Positions 1-12,125 of a stretch of 64,000 bases of DNA are shown in pieces; position 1 is the first letter of the stretch; each line of letters opens with the position of its first letter. A model generated the notes under the pieces. It saw nothing but the letters and a program-made list of their open reading frames with translations, did not search any database and had not been told where the DNA came from. The translations under genes were made by a program, and so were the position numbers. The stretch comes from Thermomucor indicae-seudaticae. Taxonomy: Eukaryota; Mucoromycota; Mucoromycetes; Mucorales; Lichtheimiaceae. The stretch spans positions 1 through 64,000 of the forward strand of contig JSYX01000006.1 in the NCBI GenBank assembly GCA_000787465.1. Reading direction: 5' to 3'.

Positions 1-729
1 ACAATTGATGTGGTCTACCACAGACTAGACACGCTGCAAAATTACTAAGCTGCCCAGAAATTGTTGCAGCGCGTGCACTCAATTTTGCAGCGAATGCAGT
101 ATTCTGCTTTGCTATGGAATCAACCTGCAGATGTCTAGTGATCACAACCAGGTTTCTGACGCGAGTTTCGCAACATCCGCGTTTTCCGCAACAAGTCTGA
201 GGGTATCAAACCGTTGCGGAAAGCGCGCGCTCACTGTACCTCGAAGACGCCTTTGGAAAAGAGCCAGCACGGTTTGACAGCTGGGCCAACACTTCTTGTT
301 TCACAAGTTCCGGTAGGCCGCAGACGCATCTTTGGCAAATGCCCGGTTTTATTGTTACCTGTGCACGGACTATAGTAAATAGCAGTGTCTCCAGACGTCG
401 TAAGCTTAAAGTCTGTAAAGATACCCTGGGCAGTTGTCTGGTTCACAGTCTCACCAACAGCGCGGCCCTTGGCCTTACCGTAGTCAGAGCAAATAACTTA
501 TACGCGTAATCTATTATGCAGCCAGTCGAACGAACAGTTGCATACCATAAGCCTTCTGTAGCGCATAAGGTTTTTAATTACATGTGCAAATGTATTTCGA
601 CTTCACAGTAAATCCTCGTTAAAGCATGGCAGAAATTTCACTTTAAGTTAACAGAAACCGTAAAAACGGAGGATGCATGAAGTTACTTGAAAACCAGAAT
701 TTAGACTGAAAGCTAATGGAGAAGCCGCG
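1..729. other. left edge, no firm gene
   Basis: No complete gene was recognised here. On the minus strand an open stretch from about 500 down to a stop at 231 could be a terminal exon: it is preceded by a possible 'ataag' acceptor near 500 and reads as a Cys-, Gly- and Thr-containing peptide (for example TTSGDTAIYYSP). It matches no family I know and could be chance. The rest is AT-rich spacer downstream of ARP5. Confidence 0.3.
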
Positions 730-3700
730 TCAACGCCGAAAAACGTTTCCGAGGCCATGCTCTTTAATGTATTCACCGCCGTACTCCTCATATTCTCGAC
801 GGCTTATCGCATACTTCTTAAAGGCAGCATTTCGTGCTACCATTGCCGCACCATGCCAGGCATCTGTTAAAGGGTCCTTGGCACGTTTAACCTGGAAAAT
901 TGTGCCAACCGGCAATATACTTCGTAAAGAACTCTCGACTCTTTCAGGGAAACCGGGCAAAAGACTGAAGCCTCCCGTTATAAAGACAGTCTAGCGTAAC
1001 GTGGGTTAGCCAAAAGCCATAAGCATGTAACAGGAGCACAAAAGCATAGCATACCTTGATAAGGTTTTTCCGTTGTTCGGCGTCAAAGGATTTAACAATG
1101 TCGTTCGTTGTTTCAATCAGACTTGCTTGATCCAGACCAACAATGTTTGGCTGAAACAAAACTTCGCCGACGCGGCATCTTTCAACGTTGACATGTAATT
1201 GGTGCATTTGTGCAACGTCTGTAGGGTCGTAGGGAGGATATTGACCCCTGGCTAACAAGTGCATAAGGGTATTCGTCGGCGATGAAGTTGCTTCGTACAA
1301 ATGCTCCGGAAGAAAATCTGGATCATATTGGAGTAACAGCGACTCATAACGATTTAAAAGCGATAAGTCTTCTTCTTCTTCGTCTGACTCATCTTCTCGA
1401 CTCTGCAACGGCTTTAAATCAGCAATAAAGGCTCTGTACATATACTTCGACCTCACTCACAATTTCACGGTAAATCATCCAATCTTCATCATCGGCACCA
1501 AAGGTGTCTTCGTCCGCATTTTTCTTCCGTCGCTTTGGGGCTGGTGTGTCGCTAGCGAGGTTTGCGATTGAGCGCATTCGTAGCTGTGAAGCTCGGCTCC
1601 TTCTATCAGTCAGTTCCAAAGCCAACCGTTTCCGTTGCTTAATTCGATCTACTACTGCCTATTGAATTGGACAGAGTTAGTCTCGAGAAAACTTATGTTT
1701 CCCATCGATGTACCTGTCTTTGCGCTTTGATTTCCTCTAACCATTTTTCGGGATCACGCTGTCGTTTCTCTTCTTCTAATCTTGCTTGCTCTTCCTATTC
1801 TTGTTCAGTATTTGCCAGCGTTTGTCTTAGCCATCCTCTATATGACAATACCTCTCTCGCTCGGGCCTCTTCTTTTGCCTTTTTAGCTCGTTGTCGGGCA
1901 TCATAATTGGCCTTCATTAGCTTTTGCTTTCGTTTCTCTTTTCTTTCAGACTCGCTCAGATGTTCATCCGGTATATCGATTAAATTCGTCGCGGGCGGTT
2001 CCTAAACAGATCTTCGTTATTTGTCACAGATACCTTTGTTTTTCTTCACTGTTACCTTTTCTTCATTCTCGTCTATTCCCAGTTCCTTGTTCCGGGCGCG
2101 TTGAATTGCAGCATCCACTTGCTTGATCGTATCATCCAAGTCAGCCTCATCTTTGAAGCCTGCCTCTTTCAACCTAGCCTTCATCATATGAATTTCAAAG
2201 GCACAAGTAACAGCAGATGCTACTGCGCTTACCAGCCATTCTTTCTTTGTCGTAGTTGCTTTTGAGTTCTTCAATTCCATAAATGCTTCGTACTGTTGCT
2301 CGCGCGCAACAAGCTTTTTCGAGAAACTTTTAGATAAAGTTGATCCAAGTCATAATCGTTATATTTACCTTCTCTAGACGAGATTTTGCCGCTGCTTCCC
2401 GTAAGCGTCTAGCATTTTCTTCCTTCTTAGCTGCTTGCCGTGCCAGCTCTTCCTCCGTTTTTTCCTCAATAACCTATGTACGCCCTGCATTAGCCAAAAG
2501 TTCCTGATTCTGAAGTAACGATGCACTTACGGGTGCTGTAAATGGAAATTGAATGATGCGATCCATTTCATTAAAAGTTTCACGGTTCTCGATTCGCTCG
2601 AGGGCTTCTTGATAATCGGATGCTACGTATGCGTGATTATGTACCAATTCCTAACATCAAGGATTACTATGAGTATAATCCGCGGACTTGCATGCTTCAT
2701 CTCTTACCTGAGCTTGTGATACCGTCATTTTCGTTGGGAATGTTCTGTACTTCAGTTGCATAAGTTTCAGCATATAATCTGTTGCCTGGGTGCCGCCATA
2801 AGATATCCTATCAGTGCATAATATATGATGAAATAAGTTTCTGTCCAATACTGCCCCAAAATCTAACCAACTACCGTTTCGTCCGCTCTAGTAAACCCTT
2901 CCCACGCAACGTAGGAATGATGTGAGTTGCAGTATTTCCTGCTGATATCACTATTCCAGCATCGTCGTCCGTTTCACGCATTCCGCCATTCGCATAGAAA
3001 CTAAACAAGGCATCAATGCCAAACATAACAGATGGCACTCGATAACATTCGAACAGTAGCTCGCTCATCTCTATCATAGTCTCAGCAACTGGTGTTTCCA
3101 ATCCAGCTTCCCATTGAAAACTTACGGTTGCGACTGTACAAGGGCACACATACAGGCTCCGTCATGACTATTGGATGATCTATGGCCGATGTATTGATAC
3201 CAAGTGTCACAAATATGTAATCAAGGACAGTTTCCTATGCGCGAAACAATCAGGGTTCAGTAAGCAAAAAGCAATCTGGGCCGACCTAGCTTACCATTCT
3301 TTCAAAATCGCAAACCACGTTTCCATCGAAAGGCGATCGAGCGTTGGAGCGGCCAGCAGGATCTGCATATGCGTCCTGTCCGACACACACTACGTTGACG
3401 TTGGCTTTTCGATCCTTGTACCTTGACACGACATTGTCAAAGACCACTGCAAGAATTTATGTTAATCGAGGCACTGAAGCTGAAAAGTGTGACTAATCGT
3501 ACGGGCAGGACTGGATTCGACAGCCCATCCAGCTCGACATTTGTAGGAGCCTTTGATGAGTAAGACAGTCAGTGAAAAAAAACGAAGCTCCAATACATCA
3601 TACAGCATAAAGCATGGCGTTAAAATACCATTATCGATAACAATGGTCGTCTCTGTATCGCGATATTTCTCAGTATAATCAGTGCGGATCGAGTAGTAGG

Positions 3701-3758
3701 GATGCTTATAGGTTGGTTCGTCAAGGGTATAGAACGGCAGTTCACTGGAATTAGACAT
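730..3758 (-). CDS. ARP5: Actin-related protein 5 (INO80 complex)
   Basis: This is a nuclear actin-fold subunit of the INO80 chromatin remodeller; with Ies6 it couples ATP hydrolysis to nucleosome sliding. The start at 3758 gives the usual Arp5 opening (LPFYTLDEP) followed by phosphate-1 loop residues IVIDNG joined over an intron to SYKCRAGWA. The phosphate-2 loop is near 2940 ([15 protein letters not shown]), followed by [13 protein letters not shown] charged Arp5-type helical insertion is encoded around 1450-2300 ([17 protein letters not shown], then an acidic DEEEEDLS stretch). The adenosine-loop end LPGFPERV and DAWHGAAM lie near 730-960. At least six short introns interrupt the gene. An upstream in-frame Met exists near 3866, but the start chosen matches the family. 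Identity is firm; exact splice sites are inferred. Confidence 0.92.
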
Positions 3759-3869
3759 GAATCTGTTTACGGACGGTAATAGAGGTTTGGGCTTGTTCCG
3801 TGATTTTAAGAGCAGCTTTACTGAATTTCTACGGACAGCCCTCCATCCATCATCCATTTCTAACAAATC

Positions 3870-5250
3870 CCTGGTGCCGAGAAAAATTGACCGATTACAC
3901 CAAAGCAGCTACTTGTTCAGTGCTCTATGTCTTTGAAGCCTCGGTGCATAAGCCTATTGACCGTAAACGCGAAAGAAAAACGCGCTCGCATTATACGCTT
4001 TATGCTTAACATCTTTTCCAGGGGTGTCGCCATTCTAAAGAACAATCAGTTCCTTCGGCATTTGACTTTCAACGATTGTATGATTGGCTACAGACGTACA
4101 GCTTTATGTGCTCCATACCATCTGTACTCATTTTTCTCGACTCGGTCGATGAAATGAGACAAAGAGTCCACTGATAGCTTCTTTGACGCTTATTGGATAT
4201 TCGCACTGACTCCAATACTTCATCCTTTGACCTGATCAATAATTGTGGTCTTGCCAAGCAGTAGCTGTAGTTTACTCTTTTTTTGTGTCATTCAATAAGG
4301 AATGTCTTTTCTTATGCATCAAGCAACTTTTCACTTGAGCGAAACATTACTCTGAAGCAGCTACATCTCACCAAGTAGCGTAGATGGCGTACAAACGCAA
4401 TATAATAGAAGTGCATAATATGTATTGCTCATCAATCTATCGTTGAAGGTTTTATGTAATTATTTTTATGACTATGTATCACTTGCATAATACGTGTTGC
4501 TGCGGATGTTCATAACTTCCTTTTCCTATGGACCGGTCAGCAAAATATACGTGAACTCGCTGAGGAATTGCCCGTTGCTCATCAAGACGCCTACACCTTC
4601 TTCACCTTAACTAATTTGCATATATTACGATGGGTCAACGGACAGTTTCAAGAATTCCCACCCATTCTTTCAAAATTCATATGGACATATGCATTGCAAC
4701 TCGTCACCAGCTATAATCCAAATGGTAGGATCCAGGTTCGTTCATGGAATGAGATGTTTTTGAAATCAATGATAGCCTCGAGAGCAATGGTATATAGACC
4801 TAGAAGACACATACTTGCATTTCTATCATCCATGTCGCGCAAACGTACAGACCTGGCGACGGTTGTAATAGACTTGGTATCGCGAATTCTGCGGATGTAG
4901 TCCTGTATCAGCCACCTCAAAGGAGCTTGGTGCTCCGAGAGCTGGCAGGCAACTTGACCGAGAAAGTCGTTGCATATGAGTATATCGAGCCAGCGTCTAG
5001 GAAGCATCTGCATGAAAACGTATTCATATACGTGAAACGAGTTTGGGTCAACTTTCAAGTGGATTCTAATGGTATATTCTATCTCTGCATGACCACAGAA
5101 GCGTCGTCTACCGCATCAAGTTGTGCCAACCATGGTGGACGGCCGCTCGCAAGTATCTCACTTCCGGACAAAAAGGCCTGCCCTTACTGACAATTTTCGC
5201 AGTTCCGGAATAGTGGCGTAAACGCGGGCAGAAACATTGGAAACATGCTT
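3870..5250. other. unassigned stretch with coding-like frames on both strands
   Basis: No gene could be identified. On the plus strand, a possible exon after an acceptor at about 4020 reads FDFQRLYDWLQTYSFMCSIP and ends near 4155. Another plus frame is open from about 4480 to 4900 (LTNLHILRWVNGQF), and a third covers 4927-5190. On the minus strand about 134 codons are open from roughly 5110 to 4711 (RRWLDILICNDFLGQV). The frames do not join into one model by obvious GT-AG introns. This may be a decayed gene or mobile element. Part of it holds the kynureninase promoter. Confidence 0.35.
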
Positions 5251-5364
5251 ATTGCATACGCTCATTCTCCGCAGACAGCCGAACCCGACAGTTTGCTCAA
5301 CCGTGTAACACGAGCAGAAGGCACGAAGTCTCTTTTTTCGTGTACACCGATTTCCCCCCCCACA

Positions 5365-7196
5365 ATGTCCACTGAGATCGTTCGAGAACAGCTTATTCAA
5401 GCGGCCAAGCAAGGCAATTTTCCGTTTGATTCCAAGCAATTCGCGGACTACATGGACGCGAACGACGAGCTTTCAAAGTACAAGGCCGAGTTTGCCATTC
5501 CACTGCGCCGCAATGTGTCGGGCGAAAACCCTATTGCTGGCAAGTTGTTTTGGTTGCGCGCGCGCGCGCGCGAGGTCTAAAGCACACTGGACAGAGTATG
5601 CTAATACACTCCCACAGAGCAGGACTCAGAACTGGACGAAAACTGCACGTATCTTTGCGGCAACTCACTAGGCTTGATGCCCAAGAGAACGCAAAAACTT
5701 ATCCAGGAGGAACTAGAGACATGGGCATCACGGTAAGATTAGCACATTCCGTGCTTAAAAATTAGACATGTCTAACTCATCTTAACAGTGGCGTTGAGGG
5801 TCATTGGAATCATCCTTATGGAAGACCCTGGGCACCAATCGATGAACTGGTCAAAGAGTCACTAGCAAAACTTGTCGGTAAGGACTCGTACAAATGATGG
5901 TCATAACTCAGAAAGCTAACGGCATGCCCCAGGTGCGAAGCCCAGTGAAGTTACTGCGATGAACACCCTCACTGCCAACCTCCACACAATGATGGCCTCT
6001 TTCTACCGACCTACACCATCCAAATACAAGATCCTGATAGAGGCCAAGGCATTCCCGTCAGATCACGTAAAGATGAGCACACTGTATAGCCTAAAATTTC
6101 CTTTCTCACTGTGTAATTTTGTTGTTACCAGTACGCTGTTGCTTCCCAATTACGGTTGCATGGATTTGATCCGTCTGTCGGACTTTTGACTGTATCACCA
6201 CGCTCAGGAGAAAGCTTACTGCGCACAGAGGATATTATCAAGGTGATAGAGAACGATGATCAGATTGCATTGGTGCTGCTGAGCGGTGTTCAATACTATA
6301 CGGGCCAGTTTTTTGAAATGGACAAGATCACGAAAGCCGGCCACGACAAGGTAAATGACAAGTATCTGATTGGTTAACAAGAAGCGTATCACTGATCTCT
6401 TCGCAGGGCTGTATGGTTGGATGGGATTTGGCGCATGCTGTGGGGAATGTACCGCTGGCTTTGCATGACTGGAATGTCGATTTCGCTTGCTGGTGCTCAT
6501 ATAAATATTTGAATTCCGGCCCTGGCGGTATTGCAGGCTTGTTCGTACACGAAAAGTATGGCAGTGATCTGAAGCGTCCCCGGTAAGTAGCTTCTACCGT
6601 TTGAGATCACCTGAAAATCACAGCTTCCCTTTTTGTGCAGATTTGCAGGCTGGTGGGGGAACGAGAAAGCGAACCGATTTGAGATGGCACCAGGTATTGG
6701 CATGCATGAAATGCAGCAAGACATTCCTAATTTTCTCACTTATACGTGCTGTGGCACAGAGTTCAGACCAAGTACGGGTGCATCCGGATTTCAGCTCAGT
6801 AACCCCAGCGTGTTGAATATGGTGTGTTTGCTGGGTTCACTCGAACTCTTTGATGCAGCAGGAATGGATCGGCTTCGTGAAAAGTCGATGCGCCTAACAA
6901 TGTATCTAGAAATGCTATTGACCGACGTCTTAAGAGAGCACTATGAAGCAGGACATTTTAGTATCCTCACGCCCAGAGAAGTGAATCAGCGTGGCTGTCA
7001 GCTGTCCCTTAATTTCCCTGCACGCATGATGGAAGTATTTGACGGTTTGCATGCGAGGGGGGTCATCTGCGACGAGAGAAAGCCGACCGTCATCCGCATT
7101 GCACCCACGCCTCTGTACAACTCGTTTGCCGATGTTCACCGAGCAGTCTTCTGCTTGAAGCAGGTCTTGGATCTCGTTTTCCCACCGAGGAAATGA
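5365..7196 (+). CDS. BNA5: Kynureninase
   Basis: This PLP enzyme cleaves kynurenine and 3-hydroxykynurenine to anthranilate or 3-hydroxyanthranilate plus alanine, in the tryptophan-to-NAD pathway of the cytosol. Seen in order: [12 protein letters not shown] near 5650, [14 protein letters not shown] near 5795, PFSDHY-type substrate loop (AFPSDHY) across an intron near 6050, [11 protein letters not shown] with the cofactor Asp near 6430, and [11 protein letters not shown] with the PLP lysine near 6500. The C-terminal domain runs to the stop at 7196. There are about seven small introns. The first ATG with a coding frame is at 5365. A (GC)8.5 run lies at the end of exon 1 and makes the first splice junction uncertain. 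It is convergent with the Zn2Cys6 gene downstream. Confidence 0.95.
5556..5572. repeat. (GC)8.5 dinucleotide run
   Basis: An uninterrupted alternating GC tract sits at the end of kynureninase exon 1, directly before the most likely donor GAG|gtctaa. If it is translated it encodes an Arg-Ala repeat not expected in kynureninases. Confidence 0.95.
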
Positions 7197-7384
7197 AGCG
7201 GTGTGCCTTTTTTACCTGTCCTATTCCGATTTCTGGGCAACAAACAAATGGCCTTCTTGGTAATGATTATATTACATTGTTGATCCAACGGACTGTTCTA
7301 TAAAAGCGAATTGCCATTGTTCGGATACAAGTATGAAATAAAGAGGGATAAATAGAAAGTAGGACAAAAATTCCCGTATTATAG

Positions 7385-8089
7385 TTATCTTTTTCGTTTC
7401 TTGATAAGTTGCAAAGCATACTCCTCGGTTGCTGACGGGTCATCTTGGAGCTGGGAATAGGAGTGCGGCGGATAGTAGTGGTAAGGTTGGAAGGCGATAG
7501 GCGGCAGGTCGCGGTCGTGAGGAGCGTCACTAAGCCGAGGATAGACCGAGGGTGGAGCCGAGAGACTGTGTATGGAAGGTAATCTGTAATCTTGCACAGG
7601 TGATGGATTTTTCGGTACCGGCCGTTGAATGGGAGGAGGTGAGTTTGCCGAAGACGATAGTGGTGGGGATACAGAAGAGGTCGTTGCAGGACGTAGAGGC
7701 GAAGAGGAAGTCTGCGGAATGGACGTCGTCGGGACTGGAGACGCCGATGAGGATGACGATGGCTTATCTTTGGTCAAGAAGTTGCTGACGGCCACCGGAT
7801 CGAGACTATCAGCCAAAGGAATCTTTGACTGAAGAATGGTCCTAAGCATATCTTCAATGGTCTTTAGCCGTTCCTCAATAGCCTCTAAAGCCACTCTGCT
7901 AGGAAAATTTCGCCGGTCGTCATTTTGTGAATAGGCAGGATAGACACAAGGCGTGGACGACTTTTGGCAGCTGCGACAAGGCTGTTCCCCATTACACTTG
8001 GTCTTTTTTCGTCGGCATTCGCTGCATGCGCTCACAATTTTGGCACGTTTCTTTCGAGGCTCCACAGGTTGTTGTTCATCATTAGGCAT
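7385..8089 (-). CDS. Zn2Cys6 binuclear-cluster transcription factor, short
   Basis: This is a single-exon 234-residue protein. A basic N-terminus (RKKRAK) leads into a complete fungal Zn2Cys6 cluster, spacing C-x2-C-x6-C-x5-C-x2-C-x6-C at about residues 22-49. A likely dimerising helix follows (LEAIEERLKTIEDMLRTIL). The rest is Ser/Pro-rich and disordered, then ends with a basic tail (LIKKRKR). The large fungal middle-homology domain is absent, so it is far shorter than Gal4-type factors. It presumably acts in the nucleus on CGG-type sites; the targets are unknown. It is convergent with kynureninase, with 188 bp between the stops, and nothing shows that the two are linked in function. Confidence 0.88.
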   Translation of the reverse strand: MPNDEQQPVEPRKKRAKIVSACSECRRKKTKCNGEQPCRSCQKSSTPCVYPAYSQNDDRRNFPSRVALEAIEERLKTIEDMLRTILQSKIPLADSLDPVAVSNFLTKDKPSSSSSASPVPTTSIPQTSSSPLRPATTSSVSPPLSSSANSPPPIQRPVPKNPSPVQDYRLPSIHSLSAPPSVYPRLSDAPHDRDLPPIAFQPYHYYPPHSYSQLQDDPSATEEYALQLIKKRKR

Positions 8090-9706
8090 GGCAAAGAGGA
8101 AGAGGGTGACCTGAGCTGTTCAGCTTAAAGGAAGGTAAAGAGGACAAACAGGGCGACGAACGAAATGAAAGTGAAAGGAAAGGAACAGGCGAAAACGGGT
8201 CAGACAGGATCGCAGGCGGCTTCACAGAGCTGGCGGTTGCTTCTTTCTGATTGGCTGCCTCCGCACAGGTGGGCGCGCACAAGCCACTGTTGCTCGGACG
8301 ACCACGGGCGATCCCCCCCGCCCTCTTAGCTGCTCTCTGACCCCCCAACAGGCAACACCACGGGCATGAGGACATCATCTCCAACTTATTCCTTCTCTAC
8401 ATCACATATCCACATCGCTTTCTTAACTGGCTCTATCTCGGATAATAAAATACCTTATTTTCACTTGTCCTGCTCGTTGACGCAAGATTATAAAGCCTAA
8501 CAGACCATTTTCGTCATGTGGCAAATTTGTACTCTTAGCAGGATGGGCTGATGCCGAGGAAGACCTACTGTGTTCACCGTGGTGGGAGGCTACATTTCGT
8601 TTGACAACTGAGCGGTCCGTTGAACATCACACACAGCGTGATTTTCAAGGATGCCGACAGTTGTCAGTAGGGTATGTGCCCAACCCCTGTAGATTTTCCC
8701 TCAAGTCTTTGATGTTGTGACCATAAAATGCATTGAGCAAGACGGCTAAGCTGATTTGTATTATCTGCAATCGCCTGCGTCAAGACGATGCCGATGAGGA
8801 ACAGCGACATTTTACCAAAACGACCACGGATTCGCCATCATATGATGACTCATCGTCTGGTCCGGGCAATCCAAATTGCAACCTAGACTACGGCTTCATT
8901 GAATCGAGCGTCGATGCCACCTGGTAAGTCAGGCTAATTGAAATATCTATTTCCCGCTTACCCAGTGCGGCGGTGCCTCGAGCAAGTCGTCAGTTTCAGC
9001 GGTTTTGACTTGATCGAACAGGATAGCGTCCAATGCTTGGAAGAGATAGTGAGTGATTCCCATTTCGAAGAACTGTGACTGGCATCCATGAAACCATGGG
9101 AACTGCAACAGTCATCGTTGCGCTGAACGCATTAACCTCTGTTATTAATGAGGAAGTAACATATAGCGAGTATATTTATAATCGATGTGTTATACAGCCG
9201 ACTTCCTGAGCTTCCTGTAAGTTTCTTATTTCCTGTACTTTTAAGAGAAGTTTGTCGATCCTGGCATATTTGGAGAGAACGGAATGGACATAGAAACAGA
9301 CGATAGCGTGGATATGTGCAATCTGCATGTGACATCCTTACAACATAAAGAGAGTGACCACGGCTGACTGGCTTGGATACATCGACCAAAGTCGGGCGCT
9401 CACAATTCCAGTTTGCGTTGTTTTGGGCGCCTCATATGTCCATTCTTCATGTGGAAGACATGTCAGATCTTTTGTTGTATAACCAGGCTGTCGAGCATCT
9501 TGGTTGCCATTCATTGTGGCTTTAGTGTCCTGCAGCAGTCATAAATATGCTTACAATTTTGGTTAAACTGACATCTCAAATATTTCCTTCACAACCGTTT
9601 TGCGGACTTTCTGCTCTTTTGGACCCTGCTTTGCCCATTCTTCGTATTTAAGCTTCCCTCACATTCCTTAGCATTATCTCCAACCGACTTGCACTCTTTT
9701 TTCACA
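8090..9706. other. intergenic, no firm gene
   Basis: This spacer separates a minus-strand transcription factor from NUS1. A short plus-strand frame at 8733-8923 (CIICNRLRQDDADEEQ) ends at a good GTAAGT donor and may continue for about 15 codons after an acceptor at 8965. It lacks an ATG start and has no recognisable domain. The last 100 bp before 9707 are the probable NUS1 promoter. Confidence 0.4.
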
Positions 9707-10898
9707 ATGGCGACATCTTTCGCCACCACTACAAGTGCGTCTGTAGCCACTGATGATTGCCAGCTCGAGCGACGTACAGACTCTACTTTGCCTTCACTGC
9801 AGCTGATCACTTGTCCGGTAGACGAGCTGAATCAAGAGACGCTATCGTTCGAAACCTCGGTAGCGACTCTGAAGACTTGCGTTCTCGATGGATTATGCCG
9901 TTTCGCATTGTGCGCCCTTCATTTTGGCTATCTAACCGTCCTTGCTTTTTATACCCTGCGCACATGGTTAACCGATCTTTTGACGACGTTTATTCGGCAC
10001 GTTTACGTTGCTTCATACTATGAATATCACACAACGGATAACGAACGCTTACGTCGACTAATTCAAGAGGATAAGCTGCGGCTTACTAAAATTCCAAAAC
10101 ACTTGTCTATTTTAATTTCTCGAGAGCTGGCGGCTGAACGCAGCGAAAGAGAATGGAACACTCTGGTTCACGAACTTTGCTTGTTTTCGGCTTGGGCTTG
10201 GGAAGTTGGAGTTCAGGAGTTGACTGTCTTTGATGCTACGGGTACAGAGAGACATTCCAGCCATGACAAAAAAAGATTTACTCACAAAAGACGCTAGGGG
10301 AACTCAAGTCCATGAGTGTCGATGTATGTAAGCGCCAATCACTTTATCTGCATCAATGGATAAACGCATCTTCGCCATCAGAGAAAGGCAGGTCAGGTAT
10401 GCTTTACGACCCCAAATGAGAAACATTGTTGCATTTATTGAACCCCCCTAACTATAGCTTTAAAGTTCTCAATCTTATCACCTCAAAGTGGACGATCGGA
10501 CTTGGCTCGGGTGACTCGAGATATAGTGAAAGCAAAAGTACCAAGCGACACCATCAATATTGCTCTAGTTGATCAATGGATTCATGGTAAGATGAACTTG
10601 GCGCACATTAAGCCTCAATGCTAAATTCATTTTCCAAAGAGAACGGTATGTCGGACCCTGATTTACTGATTGTATACGACGGATTGCCACATAATTACAT
10701 CTCATTGGATGGGTTTCCTCCGTGGCATATACGTCTTACAGAATTCTTGTGAGTATGCTCAGATGATGGCCTTAGCGCTCTCTATTTACGGTTGCCTTTA
10801 TCATTAGAAACGAAAATGCATGTCATCACTTGGATTACACAGTGTTTTCCAGGGCATTATATCGGTTCTCAAAAGTAGAGCAGAGGTTTGGGCGGTGA
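9707..10898 (+). CDS. NUS1: Dehydrodolichyl diphosphate synthase subunit Nus1/NgBR
   Basis: This is the non-catalytic partner of the cis-prenyltransferase Rer2/DHDDS in the ER membrane, needed for dolichol synthesis and so for N-glycosylation. A hydrophobic N-terminal segment (ALHFGYLTVLAFYTLRTWL) precedes the undecaprenyl-synthase-like fold. Diagnostic stretches are LTKIPKHLSILIS, WAWEVGVQELTVFDATG, SDPDLLIVYDG and GFPPWHIRLTEF, and the C-terminus is EQRFGR with the family RxG motif. Exons fit at 9707-10241, 10298-10396, 10458-10586 and two more, all with GT-AG joints that keep frame. The start at 9707 is the first ATG of the frame. The stop at 10896-10898 overlaps a GTGAGA donor-like sequence; I take the stop as real because RxG is normally terminal. 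Confidence 0.93.
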
Positions 10899-12125
10899 GA
10901 AATACATAACAAACATTTCCCCTTTGCTTTTCAGCGCTGCCTCCTAAACGATCCGATTAGTACGATAACCATTGCATTTACGTTAGCGATGGTCATCGTC
11001 GGACATTTGCCAGTGGAGGCAGCGTCTACTCAATTTGACCCAAATACAGTATAGATGGGTGCATCATATCCTTTACATGTACCTTAACATCATGTACAAT
11101 AGAACTTAACGAACTACGTTAATGGTAATTTTCGAAGCAGATATCTTCCTTGTTCTGAGCCTGCCGGTTTGTTTCCTTGTTTGTCCCCTGTAAGGTGTAA
11201 AGCTTCGAAAGACTGGCCGATTTTATATACGCACTGCAAAGGTTGTAAAGTGGTAGAGCATCTGGAAAACCTTATCATTCAAATGCTCTGGTTTTGTCAC
11301 GGGTCGGGATAGGGATTGTGAGTGGTTAATGGGTGAATAGATACGTCTACGGTTCTTTTATGTTAAGTGAAGAGTTGGCCAGCTTACTGAGAACAAAGAC
11401 AATCATGGCTATGTCTTGCATAGCTTTCTTGAACCGGTCTACAAAGGAAAATCTTGCAATCAGACCAGGACTTTCTATAGATAACTACTGGAGTTTTCAT
11501 TTAATAATACTTATACCAACGATTGAGCAGACACTTTCTCAGTCTGCAAACTAATCTGGTCAAGTTGTGCGAAAAGGAAATAGGAATCAGCGCAAAAGCC
11601 ATTCCTATCAGCGGCGCTAAAGGCTTCCTTCATGTGCAAGTATAGTTAAAGGGTATGTGGTCTATCACAAAGTGCAAACATTGAATTTAACTGTAAGTCC
11701 TTGCGAAGCAAGGATGACTATGGAGTCTCTTCCGTATGCTCTTACTGCACTTATGGTAGCCCGTGCTTACGGCTACAAAAGATTTACTGTTTCCAAGGGG
11801 AGTAGCTAGCGGACAATTGAGGTCAGAAAAGCTTCTGGTTTCAATGCCAAGGTTGGGGAACAGTGACCAATTTCCGAAATTGGGTGTGAGTCAGGCGGGG
11901 ACAACCTTGATTGACATGTGAGAACTTTACACATTTTCGGTATGAAAATGCTGACAGAGCTTTGGCGGGGCCAATCACGACAAACGTTGATCTTAGCCTG
12001 TCAAAGCCCTTGAAAACTGGCTTATGCAAGTCTTCTCGCTTTTGGGGGTTGGGGTGGGGTTGTCTTTCGTATAAAATAACACAACTCAGAATTTGCTTGC
12101 AGTTTCAATTAAGCTCCCGTTTCTT
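10899..12125. other. intergenic, no gene recognised
   Basis: There are only short unsupported frames. A stretch near 11240-11310 looks faintly like a tRNA D-arm (GTGGTAGAGCATC) but has no matching T-arm or acceptor stem. The last 100 bp, with a G-rich block near 12050 and an AT-rich block near 12070, probably form the promoter of the oxysterol-binding protein gene. Confidence 0.5.

Noticed and set aside
4230..4290. Minus-strand LLLGKTTIIDQV resembling a P-loop
   Set aside because: The preceding glycine of the Walker A motif is missing and the frame stops at once.
10896..11060. Alternative splicing after NUS1 using the GTGAGA that overlaps the stop
   Set aside because: Joining to the 'tttcag' acceptor adds only three residues before a stop and moves the RxG motif away from the C-terminus, so the plain stop is preferred.
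11230..11320. tRNA-like sequence (GTGGTAGAGCATC)
   Set aside because: There is no matching T-arm with GTTC, no acceptor-stem pairing and wrong spacing for A and B boxes.
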